Below are positions 31,895 through 43,639 of a stretch of 64,000 nucleotides of DNA, piece by piece. Made by a program: the position numbers and the translations under genes. The DNA comes from Orobanche coerulescens (lineage: Eukaryota > Streptophyta > Magnoliopsida > Lamiales > Orobanchaceae). Positions within the stretch are counted from its first letter, which is position 1, and each line of letters begins with the position of its first letter. The stretch covers positions 16,488,358 to 16,552,357 of the forward strand of contig CM065814.1 of NCBI GenBank assembly GCA_033398695.1, given 5' to 3'. Below the pieces are notes generated by a model. It was given only the letters and a program-made list of their open reading frames with translations. It ran no database searches and had not been told where the DNA came from.

Positions 31895-33807
31895 AAATAG
31901 ATCATATGAAAACTAATTAACTTGTAGAATCTAGAAACTTTTGTAGGCCATTGATATTAGTGATCTAACGACTGTAGATGAGTAGAATTAAATGCATTTA
32001 TGTATTTTTTTATTGCATTATTTGTTGCGTATCTTGTGGTAGAACGATGCAACAAAATATAATACGATGAAATTACTTAATAATGCAATTAATTTCTAGA
32101 TTTCACCATTAAGAATGTTTCCACGTAGTTAATTATATATAAAATTATATAACACTATATATACTGGGGAAGTTTCGGGTCGCATGTTCTGATTGCGTTT
32201 GGATCTGAGATCGAGTTTCGATCCCACGTGTCTGATATCAAATCCTAATCCAGATAGATCGAATTTAAAAAATAAATTCAAATTCAAGTTCAAATTTTAA
32301 AAGTTGATTCGATAAAATTCAATCGAATTCAAACAGAGGGGATATCAATCGGATCGGTGATTTTTTGCCACCCAACTTTCCCGTGGCATATCCGTAATTA
32401 ATTATCACATAAAAATGCCGCGTTTTGAAAGAAGGATAATAATCAAATCTGGTTACCAATTTGGAAAAAGAAAAGAAAAAATGTCGACTTTGGAAGAGGG
32501 TCAAGTGATCGTCTGCCATTCAAAAGACAACCGTGTTATGTAGTTTTTTTCTGTTAGTTTTATTTTTTGTATTTTCGTGTTTTAGGTTTCGTTGTTTCCG
32601 ATGGATTTGTTGTTCTTTCTGATGTCTTCTGTTTGATTGGTAATTGTTCTTTTTCTTTTCAAGTTTGGGGGAAAATGTTATTGAGAATCCATTGAATCAG
32701 TGGGCTGCTTGCCACTGGGCCCCAATTGTACATGAATTTGGGAACTGGTGTCGGTGTAAATATGCAAACTCTACTTTCGAAACATGACTTTCTTCCGACA
32801 GAAGTGCCCACTCTCAAATTGAACATTAGTATCTAATCAAAATTAGTTTTCTGTTATATATCATTAACATCATCAATTGCACTTTAATCCAACTATGTTG
32901 GGTCGGTGGCATGAAGATTATAGTGACAATTACAACAATATTACTCCACTGTCTCAACGGCTCCCGTAGAAAGTGGGGTATGGGAGGTGCGATCTAGTCT
33001 TACTCATGTGGTCTCATCATAAAGGGCTGTTTCCAGATGACCCGAAATGGAAATTTGCATCGAGAATTACATGGAATGACGGCTACTTCATGATAAAAAT
33101 AAGCACAGTCAGTTTAGTGAGCCGTTTTGATTTATTTCATCATGATCCAGAACCAAGGAATATGGAGTATTTGGCTCCATAGCGATAATTAATTGTCTAG
33201 AATTAGCTAATACTATAATTTATGCAAAAAACAAATGGAAAAATCCTACAGTGGATGCTCACACGATGAGATCTAAAACCATTATCATAGGTTTTTCCAG
33301 TTATATGGAAAATATCACGAGAACATGATTAGTCGAGATAATTGCTAGTCATGTCATGTTACGGGACTTGATATTGTAAAGTCAACACGTACATCATGAA
33401 ACAGGACTTTTTTTGTTATATAAATCCACATATTAGCTGACTGAAAAGAACATTGAAAATATAAGTGGGAATAGATTATACTCTATGCATGCAAGTTTTA
33501 CCTTCTTTGAATTTCCTGTTTCCTTTTGTAGTTCACATTGAAATTCCTAAAAGAAAAAGTGGTATGGCGGCTTTAGTAGCTAAAGCCATTGAAATTTCTT
33601 CTCGATGGCAGAAAGTAGAGATTTTTTGCTTCTTTCATTGATGGTATCTCTCTGGTAATGATGTTCAATTAGGACATTTTTCTGCTGTTAATTTTTGGAA
33701 CCTAAAGGAGTACCTTTTATTTGCATATTTATTCCATATTCATGTCGAGTTTTTGATCAGCGATCCTGCTTGCATTTTGACATGGGAACCCAACCAAATC
33801 TGATCAG

Positions 33808-33929
33808 GTGGTGGTAGATTTCACGCTTCATGGTGTGGACCATACCATGTGATTGCTCCTATTTTGGCTGCGATTGATAAGAAGACTCCCCATGTTATAT
33901 TTCTGAAGGTGGATGTTGATGAGCTTCAG
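33808..33929 (+). pseudogene. Thioredoxin h-type exon (pseudo)
   Basis: A single exon between a CAG acceptor and a GT donor encodes VVVDFT, then after a one-base loss [19 protein letters not shown] and [15 protein letters not shown]. This is the active-site exon of a thioredoxin h, a cytosolic disulfide reductase. The length of 122 nt is one short of 41 codons, which places the deletion at ACG(G)CT. The second active-site Cys of WCGPC is Tyr. Neighbouring exons were not recognised, so it is an isolated, inactive fragment. Confidence 0.85.
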
Positions 33930-34481
33930 GTATATATGTGTATCTTGGGGTCCCTTTTAATTACAAAAAGTACCATTTGAAGTTCAATCAAATTTCAGAA
34001 AATCCTCAAGTATTGTTGAGATACCCTCTTGATACTCCCTCAATTCCAAATTAACAAGTAGATTTGAATATTTTTCATATTCCAAAATAAGCTTTCCATT
34101 TGATATTTTTCACCTTTTATTCCTATACTACCCCTATACATTTTCTCCCCTCACCACCTTCTAATTATCTCTCTCCTCTTTTATTCTCTCAAATCTTAAA
34201 CGTCAATTGACGCAAACCTTAATTATTCCCAGCATATTTCCCCATTCACTCCTCCACAAATTGGATGAGAATTATTTTCAATGTCAATTATTTTCGATGT
34301 AGAGTTGATTTTTCGTTACTGTTTTATTCAGTTGTCATTTTTTTTCTCTCTCTTATTTTTATTCCTCCCTTCTACTTTTGCAGTTTTTCTGTTTTCTGAA
34401 CCCCTCCTTCTATGCCCGCCCTCCCGATTTGCAGCTCAATCGGGGACATTCGATTCGCACTTTGTCATTTTTGCACTTTGC
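33930..34481. other. Non-genic sequence left of the inverted repeat
   Basis: Low-complexity T- and C-rich DNA. The short open frames around 34281-34608 show no domain. Confidence 0.5.
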
Positions 34482-34958
34482 CCCCACGAACCGGCGATTG
34501 GATCGAATTACTCTAGTGACTAACTTAATGTCACAAGCACATATCCTACTGAAACCTCAAGTCAAAGGTCCACGTATACCTATCACAACCTTTCAATTCA
34601 GTCATTGAGAATCCCTGAGTGATATCTATGTGACCGAATCGAGGCGAGTCGTGTTTGAATATACTAATCTCATTAGCATACCTATAATGTGTGCTTCCAC
34701 TAATCCTTAGTGAAAACAGGAACTCTACATGTCAAAGTATACATTATACAAGTCTTGTCTAAACTTACTGCCCAATTAAGATTTATCGACTTGCGAACCA
34801 ATTAAGCATTTGAGCCCTAAACACTTCGAGTGACTATTTCCTTATCTCCATAAGGAGTGGAATATTTGCTATCGAATGTAAGGACTATTATTCTATATAT
34901 CGAATCACGATGCCAGTGTATATTATAATATAGTAATAATAAATGCCTTATTTAATAA

Positions 34959-35453
34959 ATGTTCATAATTACAATGTTCTCACTCTCTCATCCTCTGAGT
35001 GGCATTCGAGGGCATATTTTAACACCAGGCATTGTCAACGTCCAAACAATTAGTACATTGCTCGACACGGGAGCCACACACAACTTTGTATCCTTCAGCG
35101 AGGCCAAGCGCTTAGGACTAAAAACAATCTATGAAGAAGGCACTAAGAAGGCAGTAAACTCATCCGCCAAACCAATCGCGGGCATCGCACAAAATGTGCA
35201 AGTCTCACTCGGAACATGGAGTGGGAAGCTGAAGTTTTCCATTGTCCCTATAGATGATTACAACATGGTGCTAGGAATGGAGTTCTTCGACAAGTACCAT
35301 GCCTTTCTTATACCATCCGCTAAGACACTCACCATTTATGATGGAAGGAAGTCATGCGCAGTGCCAATTGTACATGCTGCAATGTCCGAGTCCAAGTCAT
35401 TATCAACGATACAACTCCGCAAAGGAACCATCAGTCTGCGTACATGCCCTTAA
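34959..35453 (+). pseudogene. Gypsy-type retropepsin remnant, left arm
   Basis: STLLDTGATHNFVSFSEAKR (about 35050-35110) is a retropepsin active-site loop with D-T-G, followed by FSIVPIDDYNMVLGMEFFDK and LTIYDGRKSC. It is a different Gypsy family from A-D. The open frame of 164 codons ends soon after the domain. RT and integrase are absent, and only about 170 bp separate it from the PPT, so the internal region is deleted, as in the right arm. Confidence 0.85.
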
Positions 35454-35608
35454 AAACCGCACGAGAAGCAGATAAGGGTAGTCCAACCTCATATGAAACC
35501 CTCCCAGGTAGAAGAAACCACCCCAAAGGCGAAGACAAACTTCGGCATTTTCAAGAACAAATGTGGAGGTTCATAAAGGAGGATGCGACGAGGACGTTGC
35601 GGAATCAG

Positions 35609-36144
35609 GTGGGGGAGGATGTGACGGGTCGCACAAAAATAGCTAAAAATGGCCCTATATATCCCTAAGAGTTGGTAGCCTTTGGAATGTTCCGCAACAT
35701 TGCGGGATATACAAGAAGACTCAAGGAAAATCTATATATACCTAGAAACTTGTACTTAGTTCTAGAAGATACTTCATACACACTCTAGAAATCTAAAGAT
35801 ATTCAATATACTTACTAGAACTTATAAGAGTGTGATAAATTCTAGAGATTATGATAAATTCTAGAGAGTTTCATACTCTAGAACCCTTCTTATCACCTAT
35901 AAAAAGGGAGAAGGCCTCATTTGCCCAAACCATCCCACAAGATCCACAAAGTAATCCATTCAAAAATCTTCAAGCACACAAGGGCATTGTAAAGCTCTCT
36001 TGTACTAAAGCATTCTCATCTATTAGAATATTTTTTGTGTCCATTGTCTTATTCTCACTTCTCTGAGGCTTACTTAACAACTCGACACAGTCTAGTTGAT
36101 TAAGTACCGCACGCTTTGCTGCGCAAAACTCCCATCCCATGACA
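35609..36144 (+). repeat. PPT and 523-bp LTR, left arm
   Basis: GGTGGGGGAGGAT (about 35609-35621) precedes an LTR that starts TGACGGGTCGCAC at 35622 and ends CATGACA at 36144. CCTATAAAAAGGG near 35896 is its TATA box. The right-arm partner at 36816-37338 has exactly the same length. No matching 5' LTR was found. Confidence 0.8.
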
Positions 36145-36404
36145 AAAGGAACAGAAAAGTGGACAAGTGAATATTTTTCACGTACTTGGAATGATTAGAA
36201 CTTCTTTACCCCCAACCCAGATTATCTTCATCTTCTTAGAACGTCACACAATTATAACTCCGGTTCCTATATCCCATTGTCCCAGGTGCATGTACTAATC
36301 TACAAACATGCGTAAACTTTACACATAAGCATATAACGAACCCACCAGAGGAGCTTTCTTTTCTAATAGCATTCTCTATATTATATATCACAAGCGTTAT
36401 ATTA

Positions 36405-36554
36405 CAAGTCTAAAACCCTAGTTTATCGGTTATAAATATGCGTATTATGATCATTGTAAGGGAGCTTTGGAATGAAATTGAATTATATCAGGTTTTATCC
36501 CTTTCTCGTGCTTTTATCGTTGTTCTTCCGGCATTCATGTGGAGATATATATGA
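36405..36554. repeat. Spacer of the inverted duplication (LTR-like repeat piece)
   Basis: 150 bp between the arms. About 36402-36540 is nearly identical to 51800-51938, from ACAAGTCTAAAAC through GGTTATAAATA to TTCTTCCGGCATTCATG. The arms therefore join across a dispersed repeat. Confidence 0.8.
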
Positions 36555-36815
36555 TAATATAGCGTTTGTGATATATAATATAGAGAATGCTATTAGAAGA
36601 GATAGCTCCTCGGGTGGGTTCGTTATATGCTTATGTGTAAAGTTTACGCATGTTTGTAGATTAGTACGGGCACCTGGGACAATGGGATATAGGAACCGAA
36701 GTTATAATTGTGTGATGTTCGAAGAAGATGAAGATAATCTGGGTTGGGGGTAAAGAAGTTCTAATCAGTCCAAAGTACGTGAGAAATATCCACTTGTCCA
36801 CTTTTGTGTTCCTTT

Positions 36816-37351
36816 TGTCATGGGATGGGATTTTTGCGCAGCAAAGCGTGCGGTACTTAATCAACTAGGCTGTGTCGAGTTGTTAAGTAAGTCTGAGAGA
36901 AGCAAGAATAGGACAATGGACACAGAAAGTATTTTAATAGATGAGAATGCTTTAGTACAAGAGAGCTTTACAATGCCGTTGTGTGCGTGAGGATTTTTGA
37001 ATGGATTACTTTGTGGATCTTATGGGATGGTTTGGGCAAATGAGGCCTTCTCCCTTTTTATAGGTGATAAGAAGGGTTCTAGAGTATGAAACTCTCTAGA
37101 ATTTATCATAATATCTAGAATTTATCACACTCTTATAAGTTCTAGTAAGTATATTGAACATCTTTAGATTTCTATAGTGTGTATGAAGTATCTTCTAGAA
37201 CTAAGTACAAGTTTCTAGGGATATATAGATTTTCCTTGAGTCTTCTTGTGTATCCCGCAATGTTGCGGAACCTTCCAAACGCTACCAACTCTTAGGGAGA
37301 CATAGGGCCATTTTTGGCTATTTTCGCGCGACCCGTCACATCCTCCCCCAC
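36816..37351 (-). repeat. 523-bp LTR and PPT, right arm
   Basis: Minus strand: PPT, then TGACGGGTCGCGCG at 37338, running to CATGACA at 36816. Length 523 bp, equal to the left-arm copy. Confidence 0.8.
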
Positions 37352-37506
37352 TTGATTCCGCGACGTCCTCGTCGCATCCTCCTTTACGAACCTCCACATT
37401 TGTTCTTGAAAATGCCAAAGTTTGTCTTCGCCTTTGGGGAGGTTTCTTCTTCCTGGGAGGGTTTCATATAAGGTTGGACTACACTTATCTGCTTCTTGCG
37501 TGGTTT

Positions 37507-38022
37507 TTAAGGGCATGTACGCAGACTGATGGTTCCTTTGCGGAGTTGTATCGTTGATAATGACTTGGACTCGGACATTGCAGCACGTACAATTGGCACT
37601 GTGCATGATTTCCTTCCATCATAAATGGTGAGTGTCTTAGCGGATGGTATAGGAAAGGCATGGTACTTGTCGAAGAACTCTATTCCTAGCACCATGTTGT
37701 AATCATCTATAGGGACAACGGAAAAGTTCAGCTTCCCACATCATGTTCCGAGTGAGACTTGCACATTTTGTGCGATGCCCGTGATTGGTTTGGTGGATGA
37801 GTATACCGCCTTCATAGCGCCTTCTTGATAGATTGTTTTTAGTCCTAAGCGCTTGGCCTCGCTGAAGGATACAAAGTTGTGTGTGGCTCCCGTGTCGAGC
37901 AATGTACTAATTGTTTGGCCGTTGACAGTTCCTGGTGTTAGAATATGCCCTCGAATGCCACTCAGAGGATGAGAGAGTGAGAGCATTGTATTGTAATTAT
38001 GAACATTTATTAAATAAGGCAT
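37507..38022 (-). pseudogene. Gypsy-type retropepsin remnant, right arm
   Basis: Same protein as in the left arm (STLLDTGATHNFVSFSEAKR; VLGIEFFDKYHAF). A nonsense change near 37741 (TGG AGT in the left arm, TGA TGT here) splits the frame into 37741-38022 and 37507-37695. Confidence 0.85.
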
Positions 38023-38549
38023 TTATTATTACTATATTATTATATACACTGGCATCATGATTCGATATATAAAATAATAGTCCTTGCATTCGAGAGCAAA
38101 TATTCCACTCCTTCCTTATGGAGATAAGAAAATAGTCACTCGAAGTGTTTAGGGCTCGAATGCTTAATTGGTTCGCAAGTCGATAAATCTTAATTGGGCA
38201 GTAAGTTTAAACAAGGCTTGTATTGTAACACCCCCGATATATTCAGGAATATTACAGCGCCGTAAATCCTTTACATAAGAATTACAAGGCTGAATAAATG
38301 AAAAGACAATAACAGATACTAATATGAAAACACTGAAATAAAGTACGACAGTTCTGGTTCAATACCGAGAATACAAGTATCCAAATGAAGATTATTAATA
38401 CAACACTGAAAATCTAAACATCACAAATTACGACGCACTCGAGTACTTATTTAAAATAACCAACAACAGACAATAAACCCAGTCGGAACATCATTCTGCA
38501 CCCTCGTCGTCATGCAGCTCTAGTGGTTGTTTCCCCGCTCTCCTGGATC

Positions 38550-38938
38550 CTGAACATAAACAAATGTTCACCCCCGAAGGGGTTAGCACAACGATGCTAG
38601 TACAAGTACAATAATAATACAACAGTGATATAATCAACAATCATCATAACAAGTTTCTCCAACGAGAAATAACAACAACACATATCACATCATAACAGTC
38701 TCAACATACTGATGGTATTCCAACGATCCAGTGCACACAGCTATAGATTCCCATGATGATCCCGTCGGACCAACGCATGGTGGAACTACCCGTCCAACGA
38801 TCCAGCGCACACAGTTATAGATTCCCATGATGATTCCCGTCGGATCAATGCATGGTGGACATTTAATCACAACGCATGTACATAATACAATCACAATATT
38901 ACTGACATGATATAAACAATTCTAATTAAAGTACTTAC
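38550..38938 (-). other. Candidate leader intron, Gypsy-C 3' LTR (GT donor)
   Basis: Minus strand: CGAG|GTAAGTAC donor at 38938, ACCCC-UUCG-GGGGU hairpin at 38570-38583 overlapping GCTAAC, acceptor ATGTTCAG ending at 38550. The partner LTR has GC instead of GT at the donor (45938-46323). Confidence 0.6.
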
Positions 38939-39113
38939 CTCGGTTCGATGACAAGAATAAAGCTTCCACGAATATCAAAATATTCGAAGGTCGTCGCCTT
39001 CGATCAATCACGTTGCTAAGCTCGAACCCTAACAAAAGAAAATAATATTGAATTTATCTCAAGTCATACGAACATCTAACAATCCAAATTATGGTCGGAA
39101 GTTCATAAAATGT

Positions 39114-39323
39114 AATCTGTCTGGCTTGCTTAACGCACGCTACGTATCCTATGTAGCGTACGTTAAGGCTACTCGTTAGCGCACGTAAACAACAAAGTCT
39201 AGCGTACGCTATATAAGTAATCTGTCTGGCTTGCTTAACGCATGCTACGTATCCTATGTAGCGTACGTTAAGGCTACTCGTTAGCGCACGTAAACAACAA
39301 AGTCTAGCGTACGCTATATAAGT
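39114..39323. repeat. 105-bp tandem duplication in Gypsy-C LTR
   Basis: Two units of 105 bp, differing by about one base (CACGCT versus CATGCT). The corresponding place in the other LTR (about 46499-46603) has a single unit, so the duplication arose after insertion. The unit contains four of the AGCG/CGCT palindromes. Confidence 0.93.
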
Positions 39324-40299
39324 ATCGGCAGTCCCTCTCTGATCAGCCGACTGACTTCTCTGATGATTTTAACGTACGTTACGTACCAAACGTTGCGTAC
39401 GTTAACTAAGACCGATACCGTACGTTAATCTACATAGCTTAGCGTATGCTAAGCATGCATGGCAGTTTCACGTCTGGGCAGATGACTGTTCTAATGGTGA
39501 TGAATCTTACGAACTTCTCAGTGATTTACGTACGTTACTCGTCTACATATCATAAGCTTATGAATAATCTTACGGATTCCATCATCTTTGACTTCAAGGA
39601 AATGAATATCATCACAACTTTTATATTCAATCTCGATTATCATTCTCATTTGATGTTTGGTGATTTCAGGTTGATGCACTAGATTCCATTACCATTACCA
39701 CATTCAGACTTCATCTTAAAGGTGAACTAACAATCCCAACGATACAACGTAAGATGATTCTTTCTTAAGTCCTTATAACAAAAGTGATATCAACTCCAAG
39801 TTTACGATCAGTATGGCAACGTTAATCATATGGATAATCAACCTCAGAATATTCCTCGCATCATTTGATGTACTAGGATTCCAACTACGATGTTTTCAAC
39901 GACGATATCATAAGCATAATCATTCCGGCTTCTAAACATGATGTTTGTTTGAATAATTCATCAATGGAACTCAATATCTTGGTAGCATGATCATATTATT
40001 CTCAAGAACACGAATCTAAGGCTAGATAGAATTAACATACCTTAAGATGAAGAAAACACCGAGTCAAAAAGGTAGAATCCAACTCCGGTTGTTTGAATGT
40101 CAATCCAAGGTGCTTCTCCACTTCAACAATCAATCACAAGTGACATCTAATCTCCAATGATCAAGTAGAGGTGGTCTATGTGTGTTTAAGGAAGATATCA
40201 GGCTTTCTGGTCTCTCAAGAACGAAGGACAAGTGATGGGAATGTAAACCAAGTAAAATGGGGTGCTGTCCCTTTATAACATTTCTGCTCGTATGTTATT

Positions 40300-40530
40300 T
40301 AGCGCACGCTATCACAGTATACTTAGCACACGCTAACAAGCGTTGACTCCAAATCTGTCCAGGTTCTCCCGCGGGAATCTTATCTGGACCCATGTTCGGC
40401 TGGCGCATGTGCTAGCCACCTACCTCAATAGTTCACTGCCTAACGCACGCAATTCTTCATTCGTAGCGTGTGCTAGTTTTAGCTGATAACGCACGTTAAG
40501 CTACATTCTTAGTGTGCGTTATCACGAGTT
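40300..40530 (-). promoter_or_regulatory. Palindrome array, Gypsy-C 3' LTR
   Basis: Copies of the AGCGCACGCT-type palindrome at about 40310, 40333, 40442, 40464, 40486 and 40510, several mutated. They lie upstream (minus strand) of TTATAAAGGGACAGC near 40275, the likely TATA region. A second cluster lies at 39120-39450 in the leader. Confidence 0.75.
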
Positions 40531-40676
40531 TGCATGAGAAAATTTGCATGTTGTTATACTCATGTACAAGGATACAAGTATAGGAAATATCATACTCCAA
40601 TTATCGAGATCATAATTCCGAATAATACAGGGTTCAAATACAAATGAAATACACAATAATAAATCCGAATATTACA

Positions 40677-40695
40677 TACTCTCCTACTAAAAAGG
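40677..40695 (-). other. Polypurine tract region, Gypsy-C
   Basis: Minus strand TTTTTAGTAGGAGAGTA directly before the LTR start, the same as in Gypsy-D (60282-60298). Confidence 0.75.
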
Positions 40696-40711
40696 AGTTT
40701 CATCCCGAAAC

Positions 40712-42239
40712 TCAAGACGAAAATAACCCTGGATATCTGGACTTCATGCTATCTTCTGTTTCCCAAGTGGCTTCTTCCACTCCGTGGCGCAACCACTGAA
40801 CTTTGACCAAACGATTGGTTTGTTCCTCAACTGCTTAACTCGACTCTCGAGTATCCTGACCGGTCTTTCTTCAAACATTCCATCTTGAGCGACTTCAATC
40901 TCGCCGAAATCAATGACATGACTAGGATCCGGTATATATCTCCGTAATTGGGATACGTAGAACACATTATGAACATGGCTCAAGGACGGCAGTAATGCCA
41001 ATCTGTATGCCAACTCTCCAACTCTCTCGAGGATCTCGAATGGTCCGATATATCTTGGACTCAACTTTCCTTTTCTCCTAAAACGAAAAATTCCCCGAGT
41101 AGGAGAAACTTTTAAAAGTACGTGATCTCCAATACTGAACTCTAATGGACGACGACGTACATCTGCATAAGATTTCTGTCGACTCTGGGCGGTCAACAGC
41201 CTTTCGCGAATCAAGGCTATCTTTTCTCGTGTCTGAACAATCAATTCTGGTTCCGTTCCGATCAAGTCTGATAAATCGTCCCAACACAGGGGCGATCTGC
41301 ATCTTCTCCCGTATAAGGCCTCAAACGGTGCCATCTTAATGGAAGCATGCCAGCTATTGTTGTATGTGAATTCAATCAATGGCAGATGAATTTCCCAATC
41401 ATTTGACCAATCTAAGGCACAGGCCCTCAACATGTCTTCCACCGTTTGAATGGTCCTCTCGGATTGTCCGTCAGTCTGCGGGTGATAAGCTGTGCTGAAG
41501 TTTAATTCGGTCCCCAAGGCTTTATGAACTGCTTTCCAAAAATAGGACACAAAACGACCGTCTCGGTCGAAATAATGGTCTTCGGCGTACCATGCAATCG
41601 TACTATCTCTGAAATAAATACTCGTGCTAACCTCTCGGGTCCCCAAGTGTCCTTAATGCCTAGAAAATGAGCCGATTTGGTTAGAGGATCAACTATCACC
41701 CAAATCATGTTCATTCCTGTCTTGGTTCTTGGCATACTAGTGATAAAGTCCATCGATATGTCCTCCCACTTCCATTCAGGAATCGGGAGCGGCTTCAGCA
41801 TTCCGGCAGGTCGTTGATGCTCGATCTTAACCTGCTGAAAAGTCAACCATTTCGAAACATAATCCGCTACATCTTTCTTCATGTTGCCCCACCAGAAATT
41901 CTGCTTCAAGTCCTTGTACATCTTACTGGTGCCCGGGTGGATAGAATAGGGCGAGCTGTGAGCTTCCTTCATAATTGTCTGTTTCAGAACATCGACATCG
42001 GGAATGCAGAGTCGGTTCTAAAATCTCAAAACTCCATCATCATGAATTACGAATCCGGGGGCCTTTCCCTTGATCACTTCATCACGTAACTGAATCATCA
42101 GAGGATCATGTGCTTACTTAGATTTGATTTCCTCGGTTAACGATGAAGTTATTTCCATCACGCACAGTTGTCCTTGGACTCTTTGTAACCATACTTCAAT
42201 TCCTTCTCGAATCATCTCTCATTGAATGTTGAGCTGGGA
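40712..42239 (-). pseudogene. Gypsy-C integrase with chromodomain-like tail (broken)
   Basis: HHCC region HSSPYSIHPGTSKMYKDL ... WLTFQQ, in which the last Cys (LTCQ in D) is Phe. The DDE core has VDPLTKSAHF (Arg to Pro next to the first Asp), the second Asp in [11 protein letters not shown] after a one-base deletion near 41575, and Glu in [11 protein letters not shown]. Another one-base loss near 40808 shifts the tail. The ancestral stop is the TGA at 40712-40714. Comparison with Gypsy-D places each lesion. Confidence 0.92.
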
Positions 42240-43639
42240 GGTCAGAGTCTCCAGCATCTGGATTGAAACAGGCTTGCGGCTAAGTGCATCGGCCACTACA
42301 TTTGCTTTGCCGGGATGATAAAGAATCTCCAAGTCATAATCCTTAATAAGTTCCAGCCATGTCCTTTGCCGCATGTTCAACTCTTTCTGACTGAAGATGT
42401 ATTTGAGTCTCTTGTGATCCGTAAAGATCTGACAGTGAGTCCCGAACAGGTAATGTCTCCAGATTTTCAAAGCAAAAACTACTGCTGCTAGCTCCAAATC
42501 ATGCGTTGGGTAATTCACTTCATAAGGTTTCAGCTGTCGTGATGCATACGCAATCACCTTATCATTCTGCATCAATACACATCCGAGTCCTTGGTTCGAA
42601 GCATCACTGTAAACTATGAATCCTCCAGTTCCCTGTGGAAGTATTAAAATCGGTGCGGTTGTCAATCTCTTCTTCAATTCATCAAAGCTTTTCTGACACA
42701 TTTCATTCCATTCAAACTTTTGAGTTTTCTGCAGAAGTCGAGTAAGTGGGCGGGAAATTTTGGAAAACCCTTCCACGAATCGACGATAATATCCAGCAAG
42801 CCCTAAGAAACTCCGGACTTCTTTCACGTTCTTTGGAGGCTTCCAATCCATAACTGCTTCGATCTTATGAGGATCTACTCGGACTCCTTCAGCTGATACC
42901 ACTTGGCCGAGAAACATCACTTCCTTTAGCCGGAATTCACACTTAGAAAGTTTGGCGTACAATTGTTCATTTCTCAATAGGTCTAACACAATCTGTAAAT
43001 GCTGTGCATGCTTTTCCGGGCTCTTAGAATATACCAGAATGTCATCAATGAACACAAACACAAATTTATCCAAATATTCGATGAACACTCGGTTCATCAA
43101 TTGCATGAATACAGCAGGTGCATTAGTGAGACCAAACGACATCACTACAAACTCATAGTGTCCGTAGCGAGTTCTGAACGCTGATTTCGGAACATCAGAT
43201 TCCTTAATCCTCAGGTGATGATATCCTGATCTCAGGTCGATTTTTGAAAACACTGTTGCTCCTTGTAACTGTTCAAACAAAGTATCAATCCATGGCAACG
43301 GATACTTGTTCTTAATCGTCATCTTGTTCAGATCTTGATAGTTAATACACAGTCGAAGCGATCCATCCTTTTTCCGAACAAAAAGAACTGGTGCTCCCCA
43401 GGGCGAAACGCTTGGCTGGATATAGCCTCTGTCCAGTAATTCCTCCAGTTGCTTTTTCAACTCGAACATTTCAGTAGGTGCCATACGATACGGTGCCTTA
43501 GAAATTGGTGTAGCTCCGGGTTCCAGCTCGATGGTGAATTCCACATCCCGTCGTGGAGGTAGTCTAGGTAACTCGTCAGGAAATACATCTGGAAATTCGT
43601 TCACAACAGGAATGGATGAAAGTTCCACAATTTCGTCTT
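42240..43639 (-). pseudogene. Gypsy-C reverse transcriptase and RNase H
   Basis: Open from 43715 to 42219 (498 codons). [53 protein letters not shown] (catalytic Asp pair near 43040) and [17 protein letters not shown] are [18 protein letters not shown] is RNase H, with its second acidic region [10 protein letters not shown]. It ends at TGA 42219, where Gypsy-D has CGA, a CpG-type C-to-T change. Confidence 0.93.

Larger units (their letters stand above)
31080..33807. other. AT-rich intergenic DNA
   Basis: Apart from the two microsatellites, no gene is recognised. Around 31240-31400 and 32160-32340 there are related GGGTCGATTCGAAT-type stretches, possibly the ends of a degraded short transposon. 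Short ORFs such as 32973-33182 have no recognisable domain. Confidence 0.5.
34482..36404 (+). repeat. Inverted duplication, left arm
   Basis: About 1.9 kb that recurs in reverse complement at 36555-38223 plus 47952-48215 (the latter split off by Gypsy-C). The arm holds about 480 bp of retrotransposon-like sequence, a protease remnant, a PPT, a 523-bp LTR and 260 bp of flank. The match crosses all these borders, so this is a segmental inverted duplication and not two independent insertions. Arms differ by scattered substitutions. Confidence 0.88.
36555..38223 (-). repeat. Inverted duplication, right arm, proximal part
   Basis: Reverse complement of the left arm from its inner end outward. It is interrupted at 38223 by Gypsy-C and resumes at 47952. 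Confidence 0.88.
38224..40676 (-). repeat. Gypsy-C 3' LTR
   Basis: 2453 bp, 115 bp longer than its partner. The main cause is a 105-bp tandem duplication (39114-39218 and 39219-39323). In element orientation it starts TGTAATATTCGG and ends GGGTGTTACA. Confidence 0.95.

Noticed and set aside
32973..33182. 69-codon frame as a small gene
   Set aside because: No domain, start context or neighbouring exon supports it, and the surrounding DNA is AT-rich and intergenic in character.
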